From Calidifontibacillus oryziterrae (GTDB lineage Bacteria; Bacillota; Bacilli; Bacillales; Bacillaceae_J): DNA of 64,000 bases. The DNA is taken from positions 1,151,842 through 1,215,841 of the forward strand of contig NZ_KB223527.1 in the NCBI RefSeq assembly GCF_000331575.1, read 5' to 3'. The position numbers and the translations under genes were made by a program. The notes beneath the pieces are model-generated. The model saw only the letters and a program-made list of their open reading frames with translations. It had not been told where the DNA came from and ran no database searches. The stretch's first letter is position 1, and each line of letters starts with the position of its first letter. This document shows positions 9,495 through 18,302 of the stretch, in pieces.

Positions 9495-10739
9495 CTAGAG
9501 AACTTTATAGTTGTTACCAGTTGATTTCGTTTGACTATTATTATCTATTACATTCAATAAATCTGAGGCTTTTAACGTTTTATCGTAAAACAAAGTTGCT
9601 ATTGCTGCTATTATATAGAAAAAAATGATTACATAAAAAAGTGATTCAATATTAAAATGGTCGACAATAACTCCCCCAAGTAAAGGTCCGATCATCCTTC
9701 CACCAGTAGCCGTACTGTTTACAATCCCTTGGTAAAAGCCCGCCTTTCCACTTGGCGCCAAATCATTTGCAATTGTTGGAATAGCCGGCCATGCCAACAT
9801 TTCACCAATCGTTAAAACTATCATTGCTACTAAAAATCCAGTGAAAGATACTGCATTTCCAACAATTAGAAATGATAATATAAAGATACCAATTCCAATT
9901 AGTATTTGAACTTTTAGAGCACGATTAAAATGATGGATGATAAATGAAACTATCGGTTGCCCTAATACAATTAATGCGCCGTTAATAGTCCATAATAAAC
10001 TATATTGTTTAAGTGATACATTTAACTGCTGCGTATAGATTGAAATCGTTGATTGCCACTGAACATAACCAATCCAACATAAAAAATAACCTATACATAA
10101 TACCATTAAGGCCATAAATTTAGCTTTATTTTTTATTTGTATCGTTGGTTTAACGACTTCTATATCTTTCATTTTATGAATTTCAGTTTCTATAGATTTA
10201 TATGTCAGTAATGCAATTACTAAAAATAGTACTAACATCAGTGCATTCACTGTAAAAACTAACGAAAATTTGAAAGAGGCAACAAATCCGCCGATCGCTG
10301 CTCCCAAAGCAACTCCAAAATTTGTTGCTACATAAATCGCATTAAACGGTTTTCTACCACCTGAAGGCCAGACAGCCCCAGCCATTGCATACATGCCAGG
10401 AAACACTACCGCAGATCCAAATCCGATTATAATGATGAAAATTACATAATACGTAAAGCTATGGAAAAATATAAGTAACGTCACGGCTACTAGCGTGACG
10501 ATAATCCCTGAGATAATTGACTTATAACCACCAATTCGATCAAATAAAAATCCACCAACAAGATTCCCAATAACCCCTGCAGCGGCATTTAACATTAAAA
10601 TTAGCCCTGATACTGATAGCGACTTCCCTAAATGGTCAACAATGTATATAGTGTTTAAAGGCCATAATAAAGAAGCACCTGTCATGTTAATGACCATTCC
10701 GATAATTAATAGCCATAAAGACTTAGGCACTTTACTCAC
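9495..10739 (-). CDS. yttB: Major facilitator superfamily transporter YttB
   Basis: A 414-residue integral membrane protein with 12 predicted transmembrane segments in two halves. The loop between segments 2 and 3 has GNLVGGFLFDRIGGYKSI, the MFS motif A. The second half carries GFYQGIVNSTATGGRMIGPLLGG. Substrate unknown; drug efflux is the usual guess for this subfamily. Upstream of leuS in B. subtilis stands yttB, so synteny supports the name. Preceded by AAGTGAGTAAAGTG-type sequence; no perfect ribosome binding site is obvious. Confidence 0.8.
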   Translation of the reverse strand: MSKVPKSLWLLIIGMVINMTGASLLWPLNTIYIVDHLGKSLSVSGLILMLNAAAGVIGNLVGGFLFDRIGGYKSIISGIIVTLVAVTLLIFFHSFTYYVIFIIIIGFGSAVVFPGMYAMAGAVWPSGGRKPFNAIYVATNFGVALGAAIGGFVASFKFSLVFTVNALMLVLFLVIALLTYKSIETEIHKMKDIEVVKPTIQIKNKAKFMALMVLCIGYFLCWIGYVQWQSTISIYTQQLNVSLKQYSLLWTINGALIVLGQPIVSFIIHHFNRALKVQILIGIGIFILSFLIVGNAVSFTGFLVAMIVLTIGEMLAWPAIPTIANDLAPSGKAGFYQGIVNSTATGGRMIGPLLGGVIVDHFNIESLFYVIIFFYIIAAIATLFYDKTLKASDLLNVIDNNSQTKSTGNNYKVL

Positions 10740-10841
10740 TTCCTAATATAATATTCGTTTATACGTATTTATTCATTTTATTTGGTTGCTCGACATTGTT
10801 CAAGACGAATATTAATATTCAGAAATAATAATTTTTATTAA

Positions 10842-10880
10842 AAAAGGAGATATCCCAGTTTTACTAGAATATCACCCCGG
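10842..10880 (-). terminator. Probable terminator of ytzC
   Basis: Read leftward: GGTGATATTC, loop, GGGATATCTCC, then TTTTTTAAT. The stem has two mismatches; the T-run is good. Confidence 0.6.
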
Positions 10881-10893
10881 CTGTTTTGGAACT

Positions 10894-11169
10894 TTACATT
10901 ATTAAGTTATTTTGGTCGAGAATCAAATCATTTTGAATACGGTCAATTTTTAGCTGCATCCGATATAACCGTTCTTTCTGTTGCTTATCTGAACTAAGCA
11001 TTAGCTGCTGAAGGTCATTATACGTTTCATTAAGCAATCTTTGCGCATCGGTATACTCAGTTGTATTATAGCTTTCTTGTTTATTTGCAGTTTCTAATTG
11101 CTCTAAGGCATATTTACATACTTCCTCAGCTCTATGGATAAATTGGTCAACAGATACACGTGTTGCCAT
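10894..11169 (-). CDS. ytzC: YtzC-like small helical protein (DUF2524)
   Basis: A 91-residue soluble, highly charged, all-helical protein. It resembles B. subtilis YtzC in length and in the stretches TEYTDAQRLLNETYNDL and QQKERLYRMQLKIDRIQN. It has no signal peptide or membrane segment. The ATG follows AAAAGGAGGATAACGA, an excellent ribosome binding site. Function unknown; a dimeric coiled coil is likely from the heptad pattern. Confidence 0.75.
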   Translation of the reverse strand: MATRVSVDQFIHRAEEVCKYALEQLETANKQESYNTTEYTDAQRLLNETYNDLQQLMLSSDKQQKERLYRMQLKIDRIQNDLILDQNNLIM

Positions 11170-11380
11170 TCGTTATCCTCCTTTTTCTTTTTTTGTTAGG
11201 CTCAAGTTTATTTTGTACATTTACTACAATAGTTATTTAAAACGGAATATACCTTAAATTGGTAGAATTACTATTTTATATTTTGCTCCATTTCATTTGG
11301 TTGTTCTATTTCAAAAATGCTACAATGACTAAAGCTACGATATAGCAAGGACCATATTTTTTTTAAAGGTGAGAATTTCA

Positions 11381-12337
11381 ATGATGAATCCGTTCCCTTA
11401 TGCTTCTGATCAAAAACGTTACCATACTTGGAATTACCATTTACGACAAACTTTCGGATATAAAGTTTTTAAAGTTGCTCTCGATGGCGGGTTCGATTGC
11501 CCTAATCGAGATGGTCGTGTTGCATATGGCGGTTGTACATTTTGCAGCGCCTCTGGATCAGGAGATTTTGCCGGAAAGCGCGGCGATGATTTAGTAAAAC
11601 AATTTAATGAAATTAGGGGAAAAATGCACCAAAAATGGCGAGATGCTAAATATATCGGTTATTTCCAAGCATTTTCTAATACGTATGCACCAGTTTCTGA
11701 ATTACGTGAGAAGTTCGAAATCATTTTAAAGCAACCAGATGTAGTTGGTTTATCAATTGCCACACGACCTGATTGTTTACCTGATGATGTAGTTGACTAT
11801 TTAGTAGAATTAAATGAGCGAACTTATTTATGGGTTGAGTTAGGATTACAAACCGTTCATGAGCAAACAGCTTCACTAATTAACCGTGCCCATGATTATG
11901 AATGCTATGTTAGCGGAGTTGAAAAGCTGCGCAAACATAATATAAAGATATGCTCGCATATCATTAATGGACTACCCCAAGAAACGCCAGAAATGATGTT
12001 TGAAACAGCTAAAGCGGTTAGTAAATTAAATATTCAAGGAATTAAGATCCACCTACTTCATTTATTAAAAGGAACGGCAATGGTAAAGCAATATGAGAAA
12101 GGGCTTTTACAATTCCTTTCATTTGAACAATATGTCCAGCTTGTTTGTGACCAATTAGAGATTTTACCAGCTGAAATAGTTATTCACCGTATTACTGGTG
12201 ATGGACCGCCAGATTTACTCGTTGGCCCTATGTGGAGTTTGCGGAAGTGGGAAGTTTTAAATGCTATTGACGATGAATTACGAAGACGGGATAGCTGGCA
12301 AGGGAAATTTGCAAGCAAAGAAGGTAAAGAGGGATGA
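11381..12337 (+). CDS. mnmL: Radical SAM enzyme MnmL (YtqA), tRNA wobble uridine pathway
   Basis: Radical SAM protein of the TIGR01212 family, about 318 residues. The cluster-binding cysteines are in FDCPNRDGRVAYGGCTFC, with 11 residues between the first two, a spacing typical of this family rather than CX3CX2C. In Gram-positive bacteria YtqA (MnmL) has been linked to converting the carboxymethylaminomethyl group of the wobble uridine, feeding its partner MnmM. The ATG at 11381 has AAAGGTGAG 8 bases upstream. It overlaps mnmM by 4 bases, implying translational coupling. The enzymatic role rests on literature recall. Confidence 0.82.
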   Translation: MMNPFPYASDQKRYHTWNYHLRQTFGYKVFKVALDGGFDCPNRDGRVAYGGCTFCSASGSGDFAGKRGDDLVKQFNEIRGKMHQKWRDAKYIGYFQAFSNTYAPVSELREKFEIILKQPDVVGLSIATRPDCLPDDVVDYLVELNERTYLWVELGLQTVHEQTASLINRAHDYECYVSGVEKLRKHNIKICSHIINGLPQETPEMMFETAKAVSKLNIQGIKIHLLHLLKGTAMVKQYEKGLLQFLSFEQYVQLVCDQLEILPAEIVIHRITGDGPPDLLVGPMWSLRKWEVLNAIDDELRRRDSWQGKFASKEGKEG

Positions 12338-12915
12338 CAACTTTAAAGCGAGTTCTTCCATTTGCACACTACTTATTAGCTGAAGTTGTAACCGAAGGGG
12401 ATATTGCTATTGACGCAACAGTTGGCAATGGGAATGATACTACAATTCTTGCTCAATTAGTCGGAGATTCAGGAAAAGTATATGGCTTCGATATTCAAGA
12501 GCAAGCAATTCAAAATACAAAAAGACGTTTAGAGAACGGGGGGCTTTCAAATCGTGTCGAACTTTTTCAAACGAGCCATGCCAGCATTGAACAGCTCATT
12601 CCAAATGAGTATTTTGGTAAAATAAAAGCTGCTATTTTTAACCTAGGCTACCTACCCGGCGGCGATAAGAATATTGTAACAACCCCAAGCTCTACGATCG
12701 ATGCGATACAACAATTATTAGCTATAATGGCAGCAGGGGGATTGATCATTTTAGTTGTTTACCATGGCCATCCAGAAGGCCAGCTAGAGCGCGACCAGCT
12801 TTTACAATATGTAACTGCGCTTGACCAAAAAAAAGCACACGTATTACAATATCAGTTCCTAAATCAAATCAACCACGCACCATTTATTATCGCTATCGAA
12901 AAACAACAATTGTAA
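12334..12915 (+). CDS. mnmM: SAM-dependent tRNA methyltransferase MnmM (YtqB)
   Basis: Class I Rossmann-fold methyltransferase of 193 residues. Motif I reads AIDATVGNGNDT, followed by the acidic strand end VYGFDIQ. AIFNLGYLPGGDKNIVT takes the place of the NPPY-type motif and is characteristic of YtqB. Family work in B. subtilis assigns YtqB (MnmM) the methylation of the aminomethyl wobble uridine in tRNA to the methylaminomethyl form. The start overlaps the stop of mnmL (ATGA). Confidence 0.85.
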   Translation: MTTLKRVLPFAHYLLAEVVTEGDIAIDATVGNGNDTTILAQLVGDSGKVYGFDIQEQAIQNTKRRLENGGLSNRVELFQTSHASIEQLIPNEYFGKIKAAIFNLGYLPGGDKNIVTTPSSTIDAIQQLLAIMAAGGLIILVVYHGHPEGQLERDQLLQYVTALDQKKAHVLQYQFLNQINHAPFIIAIEKQQL

Positions 12916-12921
12916 AATTTT

Positions 12922-12986
12922 CCCGGGGTCAGGAACCTGGGTGGTACCCTCTGTGGACACCTCTATGGCACCTGCCCTGGCACCAC
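12922..12986. repeat. CCGGGGTCAGG / TGGACACCTCTATGGCACC repeat, copy 1
   Basis: The gap between mnmM and ytpB holds CCGGGGTCAGGAACCT and TGGACACCTCTATGGCACC, both of which recur at 19951-20046. GGTGCC/GGCACC-type pieces within it allow hairpins. No gene is seen. Confidence 0.7.
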
Positions 12987-14072
12987 TTAAACAATTGGAT
13001 TAATTTCTAACTTTTTACGTAACAGCTTCCGATACCACCGGCCATTTAAATAAAAAAACAATGCTTCTTTTCCACCATTTTTTAATATTTTTCGCTTTAT
13101 ATTTCTTAGTGAACCTTGACTGCTTGCTTTTTGATCTGATAAATAAACACCTAACAGCCCCCGATTAATAAGGCGATGAAATTCTTCATCCGGTAAACCT
13201 TCTACATGCTTGTCTGCTTGTTTTAAAAAGTGCACCATTCGTTCTGTCATAACATGGTTACTTGGATAATAAGTGCAAAAATTCAAGTCACCGCCAACTT
13301 GGTCCTCCTCCTGATCAATAAAATAATCCAACAATATATGTAATCCTTGCACATAAGGAAAAAGTCCATTTTTAAGCTGCAAAATTTGTTGATCTGTTAG
13401 GTGATAGCTGAATGCATAGGAAACTAGGCAAAATATTCCTAATGTAGACCCTGTACAAGCTGAAAACTCGTACCATGTCATATAAGGCAACTGGTCTCGA
13501 TATTGTGAAAACCATTTAGTTAAGTGTGGTATTCGTTCCTCATAAGCAATATGCTTATAAACCTGTAAATCACAATAGTAAGAAGCAAGCTCATGCAAGT
13601 ATGGCGCAATCCGCTCATAGTTATCGAGCCTATCTAAAATTCCCTGACATGTTTTAACTAATGCTTCCAAATAGCCACCATCATCTTGCTCTTCACGAAA
13701 CCGATAATAATTTGCCGTTCCCGCTCCTGGTGTTAATGCATGTAACATTGATTCGTGTAGTGCTCGAAAATCTAGTGGATCTAACGACGTACTTCGATCA
13801 CATAAATTATCTAAATAGTCACTAATCGTTTGATAAGCTACTATAAAACGAACGCTTTCATTCATTGATTCCTTTGCCAGAATGGAATAAACAGCACCAC
13901 CCTCACAGTGGAATGTTTTTGTTTCAATACTTGCTAGAGCTTGTCTACGTAATTCTAGATTCGGTACTTCTGAGGCTCGCTGTTTCCATTCACCTAAAAA
14001 CGTATGAACAACTGGAAAAACATGCTTATATAAGCTTTTTAATAATGAAACTGGATCCTTTGGTGCCGTCAA
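12987..14072 (-). CDS. ytpB: Tetraprenyl-beta-curcumene synthase (YtpB), DUF2600
   Basis: A 361-residue terpene cyclase of the DUF2600 family. B. subtilis YtpB cyclises tetraprenyl diphosphate to tetraprenyl-beta-curcumene, the first step to C35 sesquarterpenes found in spores. The acidic motif DYLDNLCD at residues 85-92 is the likely metal/diphosphate site, and DYFIDQEEDQVGGDLNFC further along is a second conserved acidic patch. No membrane segment is predicted. It overlaps nothing but lies only 7 bases from the ytpA stop, so the two are probably co-transcribed, as in B. subtilis. Confidence 0.85.
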   Translation of the reverse strand: MTAPKDPVSLLKSLYKHVFPVVHTFLGEWKQRASEVPNLELRRQALASIETKTFHCEGGAVYSILAKESMNESVRFIVAYQTISDYLDNLCDRSTSLDPLDFRALHESMLHALTPGAGTANYYRFREEQDDGGYLEALVKTCQGILDRLDNYERIAPYLHELASYYCDLQVYKHIAYEERIPHLTKWFSQYRDQLPYMTWYEFSACTGSTLGIFCLVSYAFSYHLTDQQILQLKNGLFPYVQGLHILLDYFIDQEEDQVGGDLNFCTYYPSNHVMTERMVHFLKQADKHVEGLPDEEFHRLINRGLLGVYLSDQKASSQGSLRNIKRKILKNGGKEALFFYLNGRWYRKLLRKKLEINPIV

Positions 14073-14079
14073 ACGAAAT

Positions 14080-14886
14080 TCACCCCATCTTATTGAAAAA
14101 CGATTGATTATTTAACTGTAGATCAATAAATCCTTTCGCAAATTCAAACACTTGCTCACGCTCAGGCTCGTTAAATATTTCATGATAGAGCTGATGCCAC
14201 TCTTTATAATATTTTTCACTTACCTTTAGCTTATCAAACCATTCTTTTACAGCTGTTTTATCAACAATTTTATCTTCACCACCCTGCATTACCAAAATAG
14301 GCAGGTCTGGCACCTTATCCAGATTTTGGTGGGCTAACTTAATTGCTTTTACAAGTTCACGATACCAACGGATCGAAACCTTCGTCACAAATAACGAATC
14401 GTTTTCATCGAGCTCTAAAACCTCTTTATTTCTTGTTGCTAAATTTGGTTCAAGATCATAGCCTACAAGATATGTTGGGACAACAAAATTTAAAGCTTTA
14501 GATAACCATTCAATACTAATCGGTTGAGGTTCAGCAAACCCAAAACATGGTGACGACAAAAGAACCGCAGAAATCGGTAACGGTTTTTCTTGGAGTGCAC
14601 GAATAATTGCTAAGCCCCCCATGCTATGACCTAATAAAAAAATTGGTAAGTTATAGCCTTTTGCCTCATCCACCAACTCAGAAATAGCATCTATATATAC
14701 ATCAAATGAATCGATATGGCCCCTGCGTCTACTTGATGTTCCTTGACCTGGCAAATCACCGAGAACAACATTTAAATGAACGCTCCGCCACATTTCAGTT
14801 AACCATTTATAGCGGCCCTGATGCTCAAATGCACCATGCACGATAACAATAACAGCTCGAGGATTTTCTACTTCCCATTTCCACAT
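14080..14886 (-). CDS. ytpA: Alpha/beta-hydrolase, lysophospholipase YtpA
   Basis: Monoacylglycerol-lipase-like alpha/beta hydrolase of 268 residues. The oxyanion segment is VIVHGAFEHQGRY, the nucleophile elbow is LGHSMGGLA (catalytic Ser), VMQGGEDKIVD carries the acid, and YHEIFNE the His. B. subtilis YtpA is a lysophospholipase linked to formation of the phospholipid antibiotic bacilysocin. The ATG at 14886 (MWKWEVENP) is chosen because GAAGGGGG stands 7 bases upstream; an open frame extends 8 codons further. Confidence 0.85.
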   Translation of the reverse strand: MWKWEVENPRAVIVIVHGAFEHQGRYKWLTEMWRSVHLNVVLGDLPGQGTSSRRRGHIDSFDVYIDAISELVDEAKGYNLPIFLLGHSMGGLAIIRALQEKPLPISAVLLSSPCFGFAEPQPISIEWLSKALNFVVPTYLVGYDLEPNLATRNKEVLELDENDSLFVTKVSIRWYRELVKAIKLAHQNLDKVPDLPILVMQGGEDKIVDKTAVKEWFDKLKVSEKYYKEWHQLYHEIFNEPEREQVFEFAKGFIDLQLNNQSFFNKMG

Positions 14887-15207
14887 GAAAAGTCCCCCTT
14901 CTACAAGCAATCAAATTTTAGTTAATTTTATATTATATGCAAATACTGGTATTTCTATTTAATTTTCTAAAAATTACATGTTACAATAATTTTATGTTTT
15001 CACCTAAACCTATTCAAGGAAAACGAATTCTACTATGTAAATTTCAGATGTGCTAAAGTACACTGTAGATTTTTATAATAGGGAACAAACATATTTTTCA
15101 GCTCAAAAATTTTATGGCAAATGATAATGCTAGTACTATTCAGCATGGAACTTTTATCCATAGTCATTTTAGGGTAGAGCTATATTTTAAGAACGGAGGA
15201 TACTTTT
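14887..15207. other. Intergenic region between divergent ytpA and ytoA
   Basis: About 320 AT-rich bases. A TATAAT at 15074-15079 faces right and may be a -10 element for ytoA, though no good -35 accompanies it. No structured RNA, repeat or small gene is recognised. Confidence 0.4.
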
Positions 15208-15732
15208 ATGATTTATGAATTCAAAGGAAAATATCCCAAAATTGCGGAAAGTGCTTTTATAGCAGATTATGTCACGATTACAGGAGATGTAACAATTGGT
15301 GAATTGACAAATATTTGGCCTAATACATCGATTCGAGGCGACGTCGCTCCCACAATAATTGGCAACCGGGTCAGCATCCAAGACAACTCAGTTTTACATC
15401 AAAGTCCAAACAATCCACTTATGATTGAGGACGAAGTAACCGTAGGTCATATGGTTATTTTACATAGTTGTGTTATTCGTAAAGGCGCTCTTATTGGAAT
15501 GGGGTCGACAATCCTTGATCAAGCAGAGATAGGTGAAGGAGCTTTTATTGGGGCAGGTAGCTTAGTGCCACAAGGAAAGAAAATACCCCCTAATACGTTA
15601 GCCTTCGGCCGTCCTGCCAAGGTTATTCGCGAGTTAACAGAAGAAGATATTAAGGATATGGAAAGAATTCGACGCGAATATGTTGAAAAAGGACAATTTT
15701 ATAAAAACCTTCAAACTGAACAAGATAGTTAA
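15208..15732 (+). CDS. ytoA: Gamma-class carbonic anhydrase-like protein (YtoA)
   Basis: Left-handed beta-helix protein of 174 residues built from hexapeptide repeats, readable as VTITGDVTIGELTNIWPN and onward. Zinc-binding positions of gamma-carbonic anhydrases appear as His in VLHQSPN and VGHMVILHSC. Members act as carbonic anhydrases or remain uncharacterised; activity here is not proven. GGAGGATACTTTT precedes the ATG. A strong terminator follows. Confidence 0.82.
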   Translation: MIYEFKGKYPKIAESAFIADYVTITGDVTIGELTNIWPNTSIRGDVAPTIIGNRVSIQDNSVLHQSPNNPLMIEDEVTVGHMVILHSCVIRKGALIGMGSTILDQAEIGEGAFIGAGSLVPQGKKIPPNTLAFGRPAKVIRELTEEDIKDMERIRREYVEKGQFYKNLQTEQDS

Positions 15733-15774
15733 AATTTTTAAAAGCTACAATACATTGAAAAATTACATTGAAAA

Positions 15775-15808
15775 AAAGTGGCACAGATTTTATTTTGTGC
15801 CACGTTTC
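15775..15808 (+). terminator. Terminator of ytoA
   Basis: Perfect stem GTGGCACA / TGTGCCAC with loop GATTTTATTT, flanked by A-run on the left and TTT on the right, so it may act in both directions. Confidence 0.85.
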
Positions 15809-15951
15809 ACTTATTTCCTTACTACAGCCTATCATATCAAAACTTAAAACAGTTTCGGACATTATCCGGCCATGACGAAAAATATTTAATTATTGTTAAT
15901 ATAGCTTGTGGGTGTTGATGGACATCAGGTTTTATTCAATAAATTTCAATT

Positions 15952-16158
15952 CTATTTAAGATGATGTCTACTATGATTTTCTACGACAGGCAATACCTTT
16001 GTACTCGGGTTCATCGGGCTATCACATAATGGGCAAGTCGGAACATCACTGCTTTTAAAATTATCTCGAACCCAGCAAATACAATCCTCTGATGTACACT
16101 CCCATATTTTAGTCTCCTCAGTAACTACCTCTTCCACATTTCTTCTACCAAAAGCCAT
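15952..16158 (-). CDS. ydjO: YdjO-like cold-inducible zinc-ribbon protein
   Basis: A 68-residue protein with CTSEDCICW and CPLCDSPM, giving the Cys pairs of a small zinc ribbon. Size and pattern match B. subtilis YdjO, annotated as cold-inducible. The ATG at 16158 (MAFGRRN) is preferred because GGAGGG lies 8-9 bases upstream; the upstream in-frame GTG would overlap that site. Its molecular role is unknown. Confidence 0.75.
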   Translation of the reverse strand: MAFGRRNVEEVVTEETKIWECTSEDCICWVRDNFKSSDVPTCPLCDSPMNPSTKVLPVVENHSRHHLK

Positions 16159-16528
16159 TGTACACACCCTCCATCGTTTTTATAACAAAAAAACTTATTA
16201 TAAGCAAATAACAAAAGAAATTGTTAAATCCAAATAATAAGTGGACGAAAATATTTAAATTTTTAATCCTTTATTATATTATAACCTATAAAAGTTTTTT
16301 ATACCAATTTTCAAAAATATTTCTACTTTTTCCCTTACTGGAATGTGAGAAGGTGAAAACATTGCAATAGAAGCTATTCCTTTTCCGGTACGATGACTTG
16401 AACATTTAAAAAATTAAGTAATTAGATTCTAGCGTTAGAGTTAGAGTCCTTAACTAGAAAAGGATGGGGCTGTCTAAAAAGTCATAATGAATGACTTATC
16501 GGACAGCCCTATCCCTAAATTTTATTAT
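16159..16528. other. Intergenic region between ydjO-like gene and metK
   Basis: About 370 bases with the promoter of the leftward small gene and, at 16461-16516, the metK terminator. Nothing else is recognised. Confidence 0.4.
16461..16516 (-). terminator. Long-stem terminator of metK
   Basis: Read leftward: GGGATAGGGCTGTC, inner stem AAGTCAT / ATGACTT, then GACAGCCCCATCC and TTTTCTAG. The arms pair over about 20 bases with few mismatches. Confidence 0.85.
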
Positions 16529-17725
16529 CTATGCTTGCTGCTTTAAAGCCTCTGCCTTATCTGTCTTTTCCCAAGGAACGTCAATGTCAGTTCGTCCAAA
16601 ATGACCATATGCCGCCGTTTGCTTGTATATCGGACGGCGTAAATCTAACATTTTTATAATTCCGGCAGGACGCAAATCAAAATTAGCACGAATTAATTCG
16701 ACTAGCTTTTCCTCTGATGCTTTGCCCGTTCCAAACGTATCGACTGAAATCGATACAGGATGAGCTACACCAATGGCATAAGCGATCTGCACTTCACACT
16801 TATCTGCCAAGCCTGCAGCAACAATATTTTTTGCTACATACCGAGCAGCATACGCGGCGGAACGATCAACCTTAGTTGGATCTTTGCCAGAGAATGCGCC
16901 GCCGCCATGACGGGCGTAACCGCCGTACGTATCTACTATAATTTTTCGTCCTGTTAAACCAGCATCTCCTTGAGGTCCACCAATTACAAATCGACCGGTT
17001 GGATTGATAAAATATTTTGTATCCTCATCAATTAATTCTTTAGGTACAATCGGATTAATTACATGTTTTTTAATATCTGTTTGAATTTGTTGTAATGAAA
17101 TTTCAGGGTTATGCTGAGTCGAAACAACAATCGCATCAATTCGTACCGGAACATCATTTTCGTCATATTCTACAGTAACTTGGGTTTTTCCGTCCGGCCT
17201 TAAATAAGAAAGAATATCCTGTTTCCGAACCTCTGACAAGCGCCGAGAAAGCTTATGCGCTAATGAGATTGGCAGTGGCATTAATTCAGGAGTTTCATTA
17301 CAAGCAAAGCCGAACATTAACCCTTGATCGCCAGCCCCAATCGCATCAATTTCTTCGTCAGTCATTTTCCCTTCACGAGCCTCTAATGCCTTATCAACCC
17401 CCATTGCAATATCTGGTGATTGCTCATCTATCGCTGTTAGAACTGCACATGTTTCGGCATCGAAGCCATACTTGGCCCGATTATATCCAATTCCATTAAC
17501 AGTCTCACGGACTAATTTAGGAATATCCACATATGTAGAAGTCGTTATTTCACCCGCAACTAGTACTAGTCCCGTTGTTACAGAAGTTTCTGCCGCCACA
17601 CGGGCATTTGGATCATTTGCCAAAATGGCATCTAAAATAGCATCTGAAATTTGATCACACATCTTATCAGGATGGCCTTCCGTAACTGACTCTGAAGTAA
17701 ATAAGCGACGGTTTCTTTTTGTCAT
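16529..17725 (-). CDS. metK: S-adenosylmethionine synthetase
   Basis: Makes S-adenosylmethionine from methionine and ATP. The N-terminus has [18 protein letters not shown], and the two PROSITE-type signatures appear as [12 protein letters not shown] and GGGAFSGKD. The 398 residues are a normal length. A SAM-I riboswitch lies directly upstream, so synthesis is shut off when SAM is plentiful. The ATG follows AAGGAGGTACGAAATTTT. Confidence 0.98.
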   Translation of the reverse strand: MTKRNRRLFTSESVTEGHPDKMCDQISDAILDAILANDPNARVAAETSVTTGLVLVAGEITTSTYVDIPKLVRETVNGIGYNRAKYGFDAETCAVLTAIDEQSPDIAMGVDKALEAREGKMTDEEIDAIGAGDQGLMFGFACNETPELMPLPISLAHKLSRRLSEVRKQDILSYLRPDGKTQVTVEYDENDVPVRIDAIVVSTQHNPEISLQQIQTDIKKHVINPIVPKELIDEDTKYFINPTGRFVIGGPQGDAGLTGRKIIVDTYGGYARHGGGAFSGKDPTKVDRSAAYAARYVAKNIVAAGLADKCEVQIAYAIGVAHPVSISVDTFGTGKASEEKLVELIRANFDLRPAGIIKMLDLRRPIYKQTAAYGHFGRTDIDVPWEKTDKAEALKQQA

Positions 17726-17847
17726 AAAATTTCGTACCTCCTTAAAAAATTTAATTAACGGTACTCATTTCCCTTTTATAGTTGGTTACTTCATAACTAC
17801 TATCTAAGGTATCCACTTTTGTTGAAAAAACACAAAAAATAACATAA

Positions 17848-18062
17848 AAAAACCTTCCCTACTTTTAATGAGGAAAGGTTTTGAATACTTAGCCTTTCAC
17901 TCTTATCGATCAAGGCATTATGCCTTGCAACAGGTTAAGCACCTTGTCACTAAATAAAATGTTCAAAATAAAACAACTTATGTATTTTTTGAATCATTTA
18001 TTAGTGTCGGTTGCCGGGTTTCTTTGGGCCTGTCCCCCCTCCACCAACTCGGGATAAGAGAG
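17848..18062 (-). promoter_or_regulatory. SAM-I (S-box) riboswitch upstream of metK
   Basis: Minus-strand leader. The aptamer begins CTCTTATCCCGAGTTGGTGG near 18060 and contains the conserved GGCCC...GAAACCCGGCAACC segment. It continues with AAGGTGCTTAACCTG and GCAAGG, and closes with GATAAGAG near 17900. An intrinsic terminator follows (17848-17884): AAACCTTTCC / GGGAAGGTTTTTTT. This is the classic S-box arrangement; SAM binding should favour termination before metK. Confidence 0.95.
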
Positions 18063-18174
18063 TATCCGTTTCGACCTATAATATCGTAATAAATCAAACC
18101 CTGTCAATAAAAACTTAAATTACAACACAACCTTGTTGTTTACGCTATTTTTTGACAGCTTTGTTTTTTGAGGA

Positions 18175-18190
18175 TGTGATAAAAATCACA
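18175..18190. promoter_or_regulatory. Fnr/CRP-type palindrome upstream of pckA
   Basis: TGTGATAAAAATCACA is a perfect inverted repeat matching the Bacillus Fnr consensus TGTGA-N6-TCACA. It lies about 113 bp before the pckA start codon. Family knowledge: Fnr activates genes under oxygen limitation. Direct effect on pckA is an inference. Confidence 0.6.
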
Positions 18191-18302
18191 TTCTTTTCGA
18201 AAGAAATGATAATTAGTATAGACTAATTGTTTAATTATGTTATACTAATCATCAGAATGTATGTATAAACAGACTATATTAGCGTAAAGGAAGGTTTTGT
18301 CC

